Part shown: in pieces, positions 41,442-48,683 of the stretch
How the letters are laid out: each line of letters opens with the position of its first letter
How positions within the stretch are numbered: position 1 is the first letter of the stretch
NCBI GenBank assembly: GCA_022451065.1
Contig: JAKUOU010000024.1
Span: forward strand, 5,239 to 53,921
Length of the DNA stretch: 48,683 bases
Reading direction: 5' to 3'
From: Pedosphaera sp.
GTDB lineage: Bacteria; Verrucomicrobiota; Verrucomicrobiia; Limisphaerales; UBA1096
The notes under the pieces: generated by a model
The model's database searches: none
What the model was told of the DNA's origin: nothing
The model's input: only the letters and a program-made list of their open reading frames with translations
Made by a program: the position numbers and the translations under genes

Positions 41442-42494
41442 TTACTTGATTTCCAGCAGCTCTACCTCAAACACCAGTGTCGCATTCGGCGGAATCACAC
41501 CACCTGCCCCGCGCGCGCCGTAGGCCAGATTGGACGGGATGTAGAGGATCGACTTGCCACCCTTTTTCATCAACTGCAGCCCCTCGGTCCAGCCAGGGAT
41601 CACTCGATTCAGCGGGAAGGTCGCCGGCTGGCCTCGCTGCACGGAACTGTCAAAAACTTTGCCGCTGATCAACTTGCCGGTGTAGTGGACGGTAACCTGG
41701 TTAGTGGGCTTGGGGCTGGCCCCGGTTCCGGCGGTCAACACCTTGTAGGCCAGACCGGAAGCGGTGGTCTTCACTCCCTCCTCCTTTTTGACCTTGGCAA
41801 GAAACGCCTCACCCTCGGCTTTGTTTTTGTCTACCGGCGACTTGATCGTGGCACGCAACGCAGCAAACTGAGCCTCGCCGCCCTTGAAAGCCTTGGCCTT
41901 TTCGCCAATGCGCTTGATGGTCACCTTGTTAACCTTGTCGCCCTTGGCGATGGCGTTGACCACGTCCTGCCCCTTGACAACATGACCGAACACGGTGTGC
42001 TTGCCGTCCAGCCACGGGGTGGCCTTGTGAGTGATGAAAAATTGGCTGCCGTTGGTGCCTGGGCCGGAGTTGGCCATCGAGAAAATCCCGGGGGCACCGT
42101 GTGTCAACGACGAATCGATTTCGTCCGGGAACTTGTAACCAGGCCCGCCTGTTCCGGTTCCCTGAGGGCAGCCACCCTGAATCATGAAGTCGGCAATCAC
42201 CCGGTGAAAGTTCAATCCATCGTAGTATGCCTGGCCCTTGGCATCGACCGGGTCACCACCCGTTTTTGAATAGTGCTTCGTGCCCTCCGCAAGACCGACG
42301 AAGTTGGCGACAGTCATCGGGGTTTTTTCAAACTCCAACTGTCCAAGGATGGTTCCCTTAGCTGTCTCGATCTCAGCGTACAGGCCGTCCGAGAGTTTTT
42401 CTTCCTGTTGTGCCATTACGGAAAACGACGTCAACGCCATGGCTATGGCTAGAGCGCCCTTCAAGTTTTGCTTCATTTTCACCATCAATTTCAT
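41442..42494 (-). CDS. Exported two-domain peptidyl-prolyl isomerase (cyclophilin + FKBP)
   Basis: A 350-aa protein with a signal peptide (residues 1-29, ending VMAQ). A cyclophilin domain (about 37-205) has [19 protein letters not shown] and the [10 protein letters not shown] strand. A charged linker (206-255, including [19 protein letters not shown]) leads to an FKBP domain (256-350) with [37 protein letters not shown] and FEVELLEI. Both active sites look complete. It should help fold exported proteins in the periplasm. The start is taken as ATG 42494; ATG 42476 (MKQNLKG) is nearly as good. It diverges from the large membrane protein gene at 42615. Confidence 0.92.
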   Translation of the reverse strand: MKLMVKMKQNLKGALAIAMALTSFSVMAQQEEKLSDGLYAEIETAKGTILGQLEFEKTPMTVANFVGLAEGTKHYSKTGGDPVDAKGQAYYDGLNFHRVIADFMIQGGCPQGTGTGGPGYKFPDEIDSSLTHGAPGIFSMANSGPGTNGSQFFITHKATPWLDGKHTVFGHVVKGQDVVNAIAKGDKVNKVTIKRIGEKAKAFKGGEAQFAALRATIKSPVDKNKAEGEAFLAKVKKEEGVKTTASGLAYKVLTAGTGASPKPTNQVTVHYTGKLISGKVFDSSVQRGQPATFPLNRVIPGWTEGLQLMKKGGKSILYIPSNLAYGARGAGGVIPPNATLVFEVELLEIK

Positions 42495-42614
42495 GGGACC
42501 GCCGAGGGAACCCAAAAATGCCCTCGACCGCAATGCTTTATTCGCGCCGGGATCGCATTAAGTGTTCGGAGTTGACCGTGAACAGGTTACGCCTTTAGCT
42601 CCCGACCTGTAAAT

Positions 42615-44723
42615 GTGAACGCCGCGCATCCTCAACCTACCCGTCTTTTTACCCGCCTGGCCAAGCTGGGGCTGGTATCCCTGCTGGCTGGCAACGGCCT
42701 GGCCGACGGTGCGGTGCAGTTCGACGTGTTCATGGGGTTCGCCGGCAAGGCGCGGCAGGGCGAATGGTTTCCGGTGACATTCGAGATCTTCAACGACGGC
42801 CCAACCTTCGATGGCCAGGTCGAGTTGCGGCCGCGCTTCGGGGACGTTTACCGCTACAACGTCGAATTGGCCACCAACACACGCAAGCGGTTCACCCTCC
42901 CGGTTTTCGGCAGTGCAAACTCCAGCTGGTCGGCCAAGTTAAAAAACGGTAGCAAAACAGTAGCCAAACATGACGAACTAAAACTCGACATTTCCGACTC
43001 CACCACCGTCTTCGTCGGCGCGTTGAGCGACCAGCAGGCCGGTGGGCCGGTACTGCCTCGTACTCGTTTTAAGCGCAAATGGGAAAACGATTCATTTGCC
43101 CCGCGCGTGGCCCACATGCAGCTGGACACCTTCCCTGACGATCCCATCGCATTAAGCGGCCTGCATGTGCTCTACCTCAACTCTGCACGCGCCATCAACC
43201 TGCGCGCCGAACAGGCTGCCGCTCTGTCGACGTGGGTACTCGGCGGCGGCCACCTGATTTTGGCGGTGGACCGGCACGGCGATGTCACCGGCACGCCATG
43301 GCTGGCAAATCTCGTTCGCGCCCGGTTCGGCCCGGTGCAAAACACCGCTGTCGGCCAAGCGCTTCATCACTGGGCCGACGGAGGAGGCGACTCAATCGTT
43401 GGCAGCCCGGACGACGCTTTCGCCGCCGGCCAGCTCGCCGCAGCAGAAGTGCGCCTAGCCAACGGCATGGTGCTCTTCGAACTCGACAACCGGGTGGTCG
43501 CCGCCGAGGCCAATCGTGGCCTTGGTCGAGTGAGCGTGCTGGGCTTCAACCCCGAGCGCGAGCCGTTCAAGTCGTGGGCGAACCGTGCCTGGTTCTGGGT
43601 GAGATTGGCCAAGGTTCACGGCGCTTGGTTTGAAGAGGACGCTCCCCAGCAGTACGGCCGGTTGCATATCGACGGCGTTTACGGTGCAATGCTCGACAGC
43701 CGGCAGGTCAGCAAGCTGCCGGTCGAATGGCTGTTGCTGCTGCTCGCCGCCTACCTCGTGATCATCGGGCCGGTGGACCGAATCTGGCTAAAGCGCATCA
43801 ACAAACAGATGCTCACTTGGCTGACCTTCCCGGCGTATGTTGCGATTTTTTCGCTGCTGATTTACTTCATCGGCTACAAGCTGCGCGCCGGTCAACTTGA
43901 GTTGAACGAACTACATATCGTCGATGTGCTGCCCGGGCAGCAGGAAGTTCTGCGCGGCCGCAGTTACGTGTCCATCTACTCGCCGGTCAACGACGACTAC
44001 CAGCTCGGCGGACGATACGCGCAGGGTGCCATCCGCTCCGAGTACGCCGGCCCCAACCGGGGCGACACGGCCTCCTCCCTGCGGGTTGAGCACGCCCCCG
44101 GAAAAATCGAGGCCAGCGCCCGCGTACCGATCTGGACCAGCCGCCTGCTCTGCTCCGAATGGATCGCTCCAGACAATGGCGAGGTCATGGCGACCCTCAC
44201 CAAAAACGCATCATCCGGATATGAGCTAGCCCTCAGGAATGGACTCGATAAGGCGATCACCGGTGCAGCGCTGCTGTCGGACGGTAGAATCACCGAGTTG
44301 GAATTGCAGTCGCCGCCGCGTAGCACTCGCACGCTTAGCATTCGCACCGGTTCGTCGCCTACTGCTGAAGGTGAATTTGGAAATATCAGTCTAGACGGAG
44401 AATTTCAAACCCGCGTAAATGCTCGAAACATGGCTTTCGGCGACACCGAGAGCAGCCGAATCAAGCCAGCGATAATGAACATCGTCACATGTTCCTTCCC
44501 ATCGCTTCTCAAAACTGGTGAAAATCAAGCAGGCCCACTCGTTGCCAACTTCATCAGCTCAGGTGGGCTCGACCTGTCTGCCAACGCCCAGCGTGGCAGT
44601 GCTGTGTTGTTTTTGCTGGCGGAAGATCATGCACCAATTCCGTCCACGGGACTTTTTAAAACCAAGATAGCCCAGGCGCTAACCCTGTACCGCATCCCGA
44701 TCGAGTTTACTAAAACCGACTAA
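42615..44723 (+). CDS. Large exported/membrane protein with mid-chain helices, unknown function
   Basis: A 702-aa protein with a signal-like N-terminus (LGLVSLLAGNGLADGA). The N-terminal half has Ig-like beta strands (GQVELRPRF) and then a GATase/flavodoxin-like region (LSGLHVLYLNSARAINLRAEQ, LSTWVLGGGHLILAV). Two adjacent membrane helices lie near the middle (VEWLLLLLAAYLVIIGPVDR, WLTFPAYVAIFSLLIYFIGY), the second half being extracytoplasmic beta-rich. This architecture occurs in PVC and Bacteroidota gene sets next to an ABC ATPase, as here 31 bases downstream, and may be an accessory of an ABC-2 exporter. Function is unknown. GTG 42615 is the only reasonable start. Confidence 0.75.
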   Translation: MNAAHPQPTRLFTRLAKLGLVSLLAGNGLADGAVQFDVFMGFAGKARQGEWFPVTFEIFNDGPTFDGQVELRPRFGDVYRYNVELATNTRKRFTLPVFGSANSSWSAKLKNGSKTVAKHDELKLDISDSTTVFVGALSDQQAGGPVLPRTRFKRKWENDSFAPRVAHMQLDTFPDDPIALSGLHVLYLNSARAINLRAEQAAALSTWVLGGGHLILAVDRHGDVTGTPWLANLVRARFGPVQNTAVGQALHHWADGGGDSIVGSPDDAFAAGQLAAAEVRLANGMVLFELDNRVVAAEANRGLGRVSVLGFNPEREPFKSWANRAWFWVRLAKVHGAWFEEDAPQQYGRLHIDGVYGAMLDSRQVSKLPVEWLLLLLAAYLVIIGPVDRIWLKRINKQMLTWLTFPAYVAIFSLLIYFIGYKLRAGQLELNELHIVDVLPGQQEVLRGRSYVSIYSPVNDDYQLGGRYAQGAIRSEYAGPNRGDTASSLRVEHAPGKIEASARVPIWTSRLLCSEWIAPDNGEVMATLTKNASSGYELALRNGLDKAITGAALLSDGRITELELQSPPRSTRTLSIRTGSSPTAEGEFGNISLDGEFQTRVNARNMAFGDTESSRIKPAIMNIVTCSFPSLLKTGENQAGPLVANFISSGGLDLSANAQRGSAVLFLLAEDHAPIPSTGLFKTKIAQALTLYRIPIEFTKTD

Positions 44724-44754
44724 TACCCGGCCAAGCGCAAACGAACCAATAACT

Positions 44755-45732
44755 ATGTCAGAAGAATCACCCACCTTGCCGCCGCCTGTCTCCAGCGCTG
44801 CTGTCGAGACGTTTGGACTCACGCGCCACTACGGCAACCTCACTGCGCTGAACCAGCTCGATCTGACCGTGAACCAAGGCGACCTCTTCGGCTTCATCGG
44901 CTCGAACGGCGCCGGCAAGACCACCACGCTGCGTATTCTCTCGACTTTTCTCTCGCCCTCGACCGGCACCGCACGCGTCCTTGGCCACGACGTCGTACGC
45001 GAGGCAAATCAGGTCCGACGCATCCTTGGCTACATGCCGGATTTCTTCGGCGTGTACAAGGACATGGAAGTCACGGAGTACCTCGACTTTTTCGCCGCGT
45101 GTTACCGCATCGGCGCGGCCAGACGCGAGCAGACCATAAACGACGTGCTCGAGCTCGTCGGGCTGAGCGAAAAAAAAGGTTCACTCATCGGTGCGCTCAG
45201 CCGGGGCATGCAGCAGCGAATCGGCCTCGCACGTGTGCTCGTTCACGACCCGGAGATTCTCCTGCTCGACGAGCCGGCCAGCGGACTCGATCCGCGCGCG
45301 CGCATCGAGATGATGGCCATCCTGCAGGAGCTACAGCGTCTCGGCAAAACGATCCTCATCTCGTCGCATATTCTCAGCGAGTTGCAGTCGCTCTGTAACC
45401 GTGTTGCGATCATCGAGAAAGGCAGCCTGATTTACAGCGGGCCGGTACAGGGTGTCCAGGATCAGTTCACGCAAAAATCGGGCTACCGGCTTCGCGTGGC
45501 GGACAATCCAGAGCGCGCGCTGGAATTGCTGCACGAACGTCCCGAAATCGCCGAGGCGGAACTAGAGGAGCAGAGCAGACACATCCATGTCGCGCTGGCC
45601 GACGGCCAGACCAACGGCGGCGTGATCGCATCGATCATCGTCGACGGTGGACTTCAACTTACTGGGCTGGAGGAAATTGAAATGGATCTCGAGGATGTGT
45701 TCCTGCAGGTCACACGCGGCGAAACACAGTAG
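44755..45732 (+). CDS. ABC transporter ATP-binding protein (DrrA/CcmA type)
   Basis: A 325-aa ABC ATPase with Walker A GSNGAGKT, Q-loop-type GYMPDFFGVYKDMEV, signature LSRGMQQRIGLAR, Walker B ILLLDEPASGLDPRAR and an H-loop ISSHILSEL. The C-terminal 100 residues match the domain found in exporters driven by ABC-2 permeases. It follows the 702-aa membrane protein in one operon. No ABC-2 permease is adjacent, while two orphan ones lie at 3935-7132, so a combined system is conceivable. The cargo is unknown. The gene converges on the PIG-L gene with 12 bases between the stops. Confidence 0.92.
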   Translation: MSEESPTLPPPVSSAAVETFGLTRHYGNLTALNQLDLTVNQGDLFGFIGSNGAGKTTTLRILSTFLSPSTGTARVLGHDVVREANQVRRILGYMPDFFGVYKDMEVTEYLDFFAACYRIGAARREQTINDVLELVGLSEKKGSLIGALSRGMQQRIGLARVLVHDPEILLLDEPASGLDPRARIEMMAILQELQRLGKTILISSHILSELQSLCNRVAIIEKGSLIYSGPVQGVQDQFTQKSGYRLRVADNPERALELLHERPEIAEAELEEQSRHIHVALADGQTNGGVIASIIVDGGLQLTGLEEIEMDLEDVFLQVTRGETQ

Positions 45733-45744
45733 CCACCCTGCCGC

Positions 45745-46602
45745 TCAGTCGCCAATGAACCGGCTCACCCTCGAGCGCACGTCCTCTCGAAATCGCTCAA
45801 TGCACCCGTCAACATATCCGGCAATGTCCAGCGACGGATCGTCCACGAGCGGCTTCAAATCCATCGCATAACTGGCGAGATTCATTTCATCGACAGCGTG
45901 CGAATCGAAGAACGTCGCGTTGGAACGGAGCCGCCCTTCCAGCGCGAGGTCATAGCGTTTGCCGCCGGTAATCTGTGAATCGAAAATGCTGATGAATGCT
46001 CGCACCAGATTCGGTCGGTTGGACATATCGAGCAGCACCTTCTCGTCGTCAAGCAGCCAATTGAGGTCGCGCCAAACCTCGACGCCGTAAACCTCTGCAG
46101 GCCGCTCGTCCTCCGGTAGTTCGCGTAATGCCCGGATCAGCGGCACCACCACGGCGACATGCGTGTCGTGTTTGTCGGCGAAGTTGTGCGTATAAACTAC
46201 CTGCGGCCTGGTCTCGGCAAGGATCGTCCGCAAGTCAGCGGCGTAGTCACAATTTTGCGGCTGCTTCACCGCCGAGCTTGGGTAACCGAGTTGCGCCACG
46301 AAACCAAACTCGCCGACGACGGCTGACTTGCGCTGCTCCTCGGCACGGACAACCTGCATCTGCTCGTCAGTGTAGCCGGCATATTCGTTGGTTCGCGAAC
46401 TGCCGGCACCGTTGGTCACTGTCACACCGCCGAACCATTTCTGCGGCTGCTTGTAGCAGGCAAGGATGCCGTGCAGCGCCATCACCTCGAGGTCGTCCTG
46501 GTGCGCACCAACGCCAAGGTGCGTCGTCCGACTAAGCGCCTGGCTTGGCTCGGAATCGTCGGGAATAAACAGGTCAGCGTTTTGATTGGCAAACTGGATC
46601 AT
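45745..46602 (-). CDS. PIG-L family deacetylase
   Basis: A 285-aa zinc-dependent N-acetylglucosamine deacetylase-like protein. The zinc motif AHQDDLE (usually AHPDDE) is near residue 33, with the third ligand in THNFADKHDTH. It has no signal peptide from ATG 46602, so it should be cytosolic; members act on GlcNAc-linked lipids, mycothiol or bacillithiol precursors, or antibiotics. Gln in place of Pro in the motif is tolerated in some members. The open frame goes 16 codons further upstream but without a good start. The upstream gap before the next gene carries one palindrome core at 46638. Confidence 0.87.
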   Translation of the reverse strand: MIQFANQNADLFIPDDSEPSQALSRTTHLGVGAHQDDLEVMALHGILACYKQPQKWFGGVTVTNGAGSSRTNEYAGYTDEQMQVVRAEEQRKSAVVGEFGFVAQLGYPSSAVKQPQNCDYAADLRTILAETRPQVVYTHNFADKHDTHVAVVVPLIRALRELPEDERPAEVYGVEVWRDLNWLLDDEKVLLDMSNRPNLVRAFISIFDSQITGGKRYDLALEGRLRSNATFFDSHAVDEMNLASYAMDLKPLVDDPSLDIAGYVDGCIERFREDVRSRVSRFIGD

Positions 46603-46707
46603 GACTTCAAAAACGGAACGCGGCCGGGAAACACCCGTTGGCCAAGTCAATCCGCTTGGTCAAGTTTCGTCAACCGTCCAGTTTTAGGCGGTTTAATGAA
46701 AACTCAC

Positions 46708-48264
46708 TCAATGTTGAATGGTCAAGGCAAACAGCCTCGCATTCTTCAGGTGGAGACGCAGTTGATAGCGGCCCGCAGCCAAGTCGGTCATCGCTTTATC
46801 CTTCCAATTCACCTGGTGCAATAAACTGTTCCCGGTGATGACAACCGACTGATCCCTCGTATAACCGGCGACCCGATAACCTTCAGCGGTTAGGAGTTCA
46901 ACCCGTACATCTCCATTGGTGGCATCCGCGTTGACAGTTAACCGTTTAGCGTTGCCTAGTTGGATTGATTTAAGTGTGACTTGAGCGATAGCGTTCGTTG
47001 GTTCAATGGCGACAAACCGATCGCGTGGGAGTATTGCGAGCCCGATGCCAGTGGAATTATTTTTATAATCAGAATTCCACCCGGGATAGGCGCCATAATA
47101 AAACCGGATTTCCTCTGGCAAATGGATTGGCGTTGAACTGGTCCAAAGACAGCCAGCATCAAACGTTTTACCATCCCCTGTCACCGGGAGAAACATTTCA
47201 TCCTGAAACGAACGTTGCCAATGGATGCCATCCCTGCTCAAGGCCAACTCGGCTGGCATGTTACCGGTGCCGCCCCGGTCGAAACCACCAAAATCGAGGC
47301 GTTGCAACGTGGCAAGATAAACACCGTGAATATAAAACACAGATGCCCCGTGTATCTGTCCCAAATCGCCGTCGTCAGGGACAATAATCAACTGGGGCAT
47401 CGACCAGTCGACAAAATCTTTCGACTCTGTCCGGATAATAGCCCGCTTCCAGAAACGACGCCCATCGGGGGCGTCAATCCAAGTTTTGGCATAGATGACA
47501 AAGCAATCGCGCCGGGGATCCCACATCAGGTCAATCACATCGCTGATTGCCGGACGGGTGGGCGGCTCACCCTGACTCTTAGCGGACAATGGAGGCTGAG
47601 TGGGATCACCGTAAGCTCCCTGTAGAAGTGGCGCTTTTGAATGTTTAACCCAGTGAATCCCATCACGAGAAAAAGCAACGCAGAGCCCCGGAACCTGTCT
47701 GCCTGCAACATTCACAAAATCCCAGTAGGCCATTTTATAACGCTTCTCCGTATCGGAATCACGATGATCCACAAGGACCGACGCGCCGTAGTTGACGCTT
47801 CGTCCACCGTTGCCAACCAGGACAATGTTGGTGTTGTCGTCGCCGTTGTAATCAAAGAGGCCAAGATTCGGTTTTTCCCATACCACTCCATCATTGGAAG
47901 TCGCGTAGCAAACCACGACACGGCGCGTGGGATCATTTGCGTGATTGCCGGAATAGGACTGATACCAGCACTGGTGCAGACCGGTTTTTATATCCCGGTA
48001 AACGGTGCAATACCCAATGGCCACCTCCCAGGGCTTGGTTTCACCGATCACGGGATTGGCCGCATGTCGCTCGGGTTGTTGAACAACGCGCCGTGTTCCG
48101 GATCGATACAGAATCGCATTGTCATCGACAAACAGGATGGTCTGGTCTCCGGTTTGGGCAGAAGAACCCGAAGACGCCTTTGAGTTGGCTGCAACAGCCC
48201 CAACCGCAATGTCTTGCGGCAGCAGGGATAATACAGCCACCATGCCGATTCCTCTTACACTCAT
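46708..48264 (-). CDS. Exported glycosidase-like five-bladed beta-propeller protein
   Basis: A 518-aa protein with a signal peptide from ATG 48264 (MSVRGIGMVAVLSLLPQDIA...). Three or more blades carry the S-x-DG-x-x-W motif (SNDGVVWE, SRDGIHWV, SRDGIHWQ), as in GH32/GH43/GH68-like propellers; acidic residues in FVDDNAIL and MWDPRRD could be catalytic. A final beta-sandwich-like domain (about 430-518) follows. Such proteins are common next to sulfatases and CUT1 importers in PVC genomes, so it may trim a sugar side-chain, though activity is unproven. GTG 48336 or ATG 48333 are alternatives that give a longer n-region. Confidence 0.75.
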   Translation of the reverse strand: MSVRGIGMVAVLSLLPQDIAVGAVAANSKASSGSSAQTGDQTILFVDDNAILYRSGTRRVVQQPERHAANPVIGETKPWEVAIGYCTVYRDIKTGLHQCWYQSYSGNHANDPTRRVVVCYATSNDGVVWEKPNLGLFDYNGDDNTNIVLVGNGGRSVNYGASVLVDHRDSDTEKRYKMAYWDFVNVAGRQVPGLCVAFSRDGIHWVKHSKAPLLQGAYGDPTQPPLSAKSQGEPPTRPAISDVIDLMWDPRRDCFVIYAKTWIDAPDGRRFWKRAIIRTESKDFVDWSMPQLIIVPDDGDLGQIHGASVFYIHGVYLATLQRLDFGGFDRGGTGNMPAELALSRDGIHWQRSFQDEMFLPVTGDGKTFDAGCLWTSSTPIHLPEEIRFYYGAYPGWNSDYKNNSTGIGLAILPRDRFVAIEPTNAIAQVTLKSIQLGNAKRLTVNADATNGDVRVELLTAEGYRVAGYTRDQSVVITGNSLLHQVNWKDKAMTDLAAGRYQLRLHLKNARLFALTIQH

Positions 48265-48463
48265 AGAAAGAAAATCCCGGCACTTCCGTTGTGCCAACTC
48301 CCGGAATAACCCATGATCAAATCGTTGTAACATCACTCAGTAAGACGAAAAAAACATGTATCTATTCAAGAGATAAATTTAACTCCAACCGTGTTTTACC
48401 CCGATCGTTTGTCTTTTCATTCAAAGCCGCGCCCGAAGCAACAAAGCTATTCAGCCTTTGTTT
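48265..48463. other. Intergenic region between the ArsC-family gene and the propeller gene
   Basis: About 200 non-coding bases, AT-richer than the surroundings. It must hold the promoter of the propeller gene on the minus strand. No hairpin terminator, palindrome core or other clear motif was recognised. Confidence 0.4.
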
Positions 48464-48683
48464 TCAAAGCAATTCCTCAACGAGTTCCGGCGGACGAGCG
48501 ATGACGGCCCGGCGGCCTTTCACCACAATCGGCCGCTCGAGCAATATCGGGTGATGCGCGATGGCAGTGAGGATGTCCTCCTCCGGTGTGTCCGGCGAGA
48601 GGCCGAGCTCAGTGTACTCGTCCTCCTTGGTGCGCAGGAGATTGTGCGCCGGTACTTTGAGTCTCTGCAATAAAGCGCCTAGT
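48464..48683 (-). CDS. arsC: ArsC-family arsenate reductase, C-terminal part (cut by window edge)
   Basis: The visible 72 residues are the C-terminal part of a glutaredoxin-fold ArsC/Spx-like reductase. The three family arginines are visible in LLRTKE, LERPIVV and VIARPPE, which in E. coli ArsC hold the arsenate. The chain would continue beyond 48683, where the N-terminal N-P-R-C active-site motif should lie. Members reduce arsenate to arsenite with glutathione/glutaredoxin, or act as thiol-modulating YffB/Spx-like proteins; the arginine set favours ArsC. A TTG at 48670 is not the start. Confidence 0.85.
   Translation of the reverse strand, partial: LGALLQRLKVPAHNLLRTKEDEYTELGLSPDTPEEDILTAIAHHPILLERPIVVKGRRAVIARPPELVEELL

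Overview
The window looks like a chromosomal piece of a Verrucomicrobiota-type (PVC group) Gram-negative bacterium. The evidence is indirect but consistent: two arylsulfatase-type sulfatases, a prepilin-like protein with a C-terminal H-x-DG element, a CotH-kinase protein, a DUF6797/beta-propeller protein, many exported proteins, a diheme lipoprotein cytochrome and GC content in the high fifties by eye. I saw no rRNA, tRNA, CRISPR array, integrase, transposase or phage gene. It reads as core and niche-adaptive chromosome rather than an island.

Layout. 1-8.8 kb: an SDR oxidoreductase meets, tail to tail, a minus-strand cluster (two internally duplicated ABC-2 permeases, an exported transglutaminase/alpha-beta-hydrolase fusion, a TauE-type exporter), preceded by an AGCS sodium/amino-acid symporter. 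8.9-14 kb: a pseudopilin, then a tightly overlapped minus-strand operon for oxyanion (probably molybdate) uptake: a fused double binding protein, a permease with an extra domain, an ATPase and a ThiF/MoeB-like protein. 14-19.7 kb: plus-strand genes for a PhzF isomerase, an unknown ATP-grasp-like protein, a small lipoprotein, a sulfatase, a lytic transglycosylase and DapF. 19.8-22 kb: a small exported protein and a second sulfatase. 22.2-25 kb: an exported lysine-rich protein with a good sigma-54 promoter and its own terminator, a two-domain CbiX protein and a DUF1015 protein. 25.3-27.3 kb: an EF-G-like GTPase with altered switch residues. 27.3-33.5 kb: a CUT1-type sugar ABC importer whose ATPase lies beyond a CotH-kinase gene. 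33.5-38.2 kb: a diheme cytochrome, an EamA transporter, a MarR regulator and a large exported DUF6797/propeller protein. 38.2-41.4 kb: clpP-clpX-aminotransferase. 41.4-48.7 kb: an exported cyclophilin-FKBP fusion, a large membrane protein with an ABC ATPase, a PIG-L deacetylase, an exported propeller protein and the C-terminal part of an ArsC-family reductase cut by the window edge.

The strongest unexplained signal belongs to no gene. The palindrome CGCTTGGCCAAGCG and close variants recur throughout the window, inside genes and between them, on a scale far beyond chance: six exact 14-mers, about eleven single-mismatch copies and 27 copies of the 8-bp core TTGGCCAA by my reading. This resembles the highly iterated palindromes or uptake-type sequences of other bacteria, but I do not recognise this motif. 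Convergent genes are also packed almost stop to stop, with little room for terminators, although good hairpin terminators occur elsewhere in the window.
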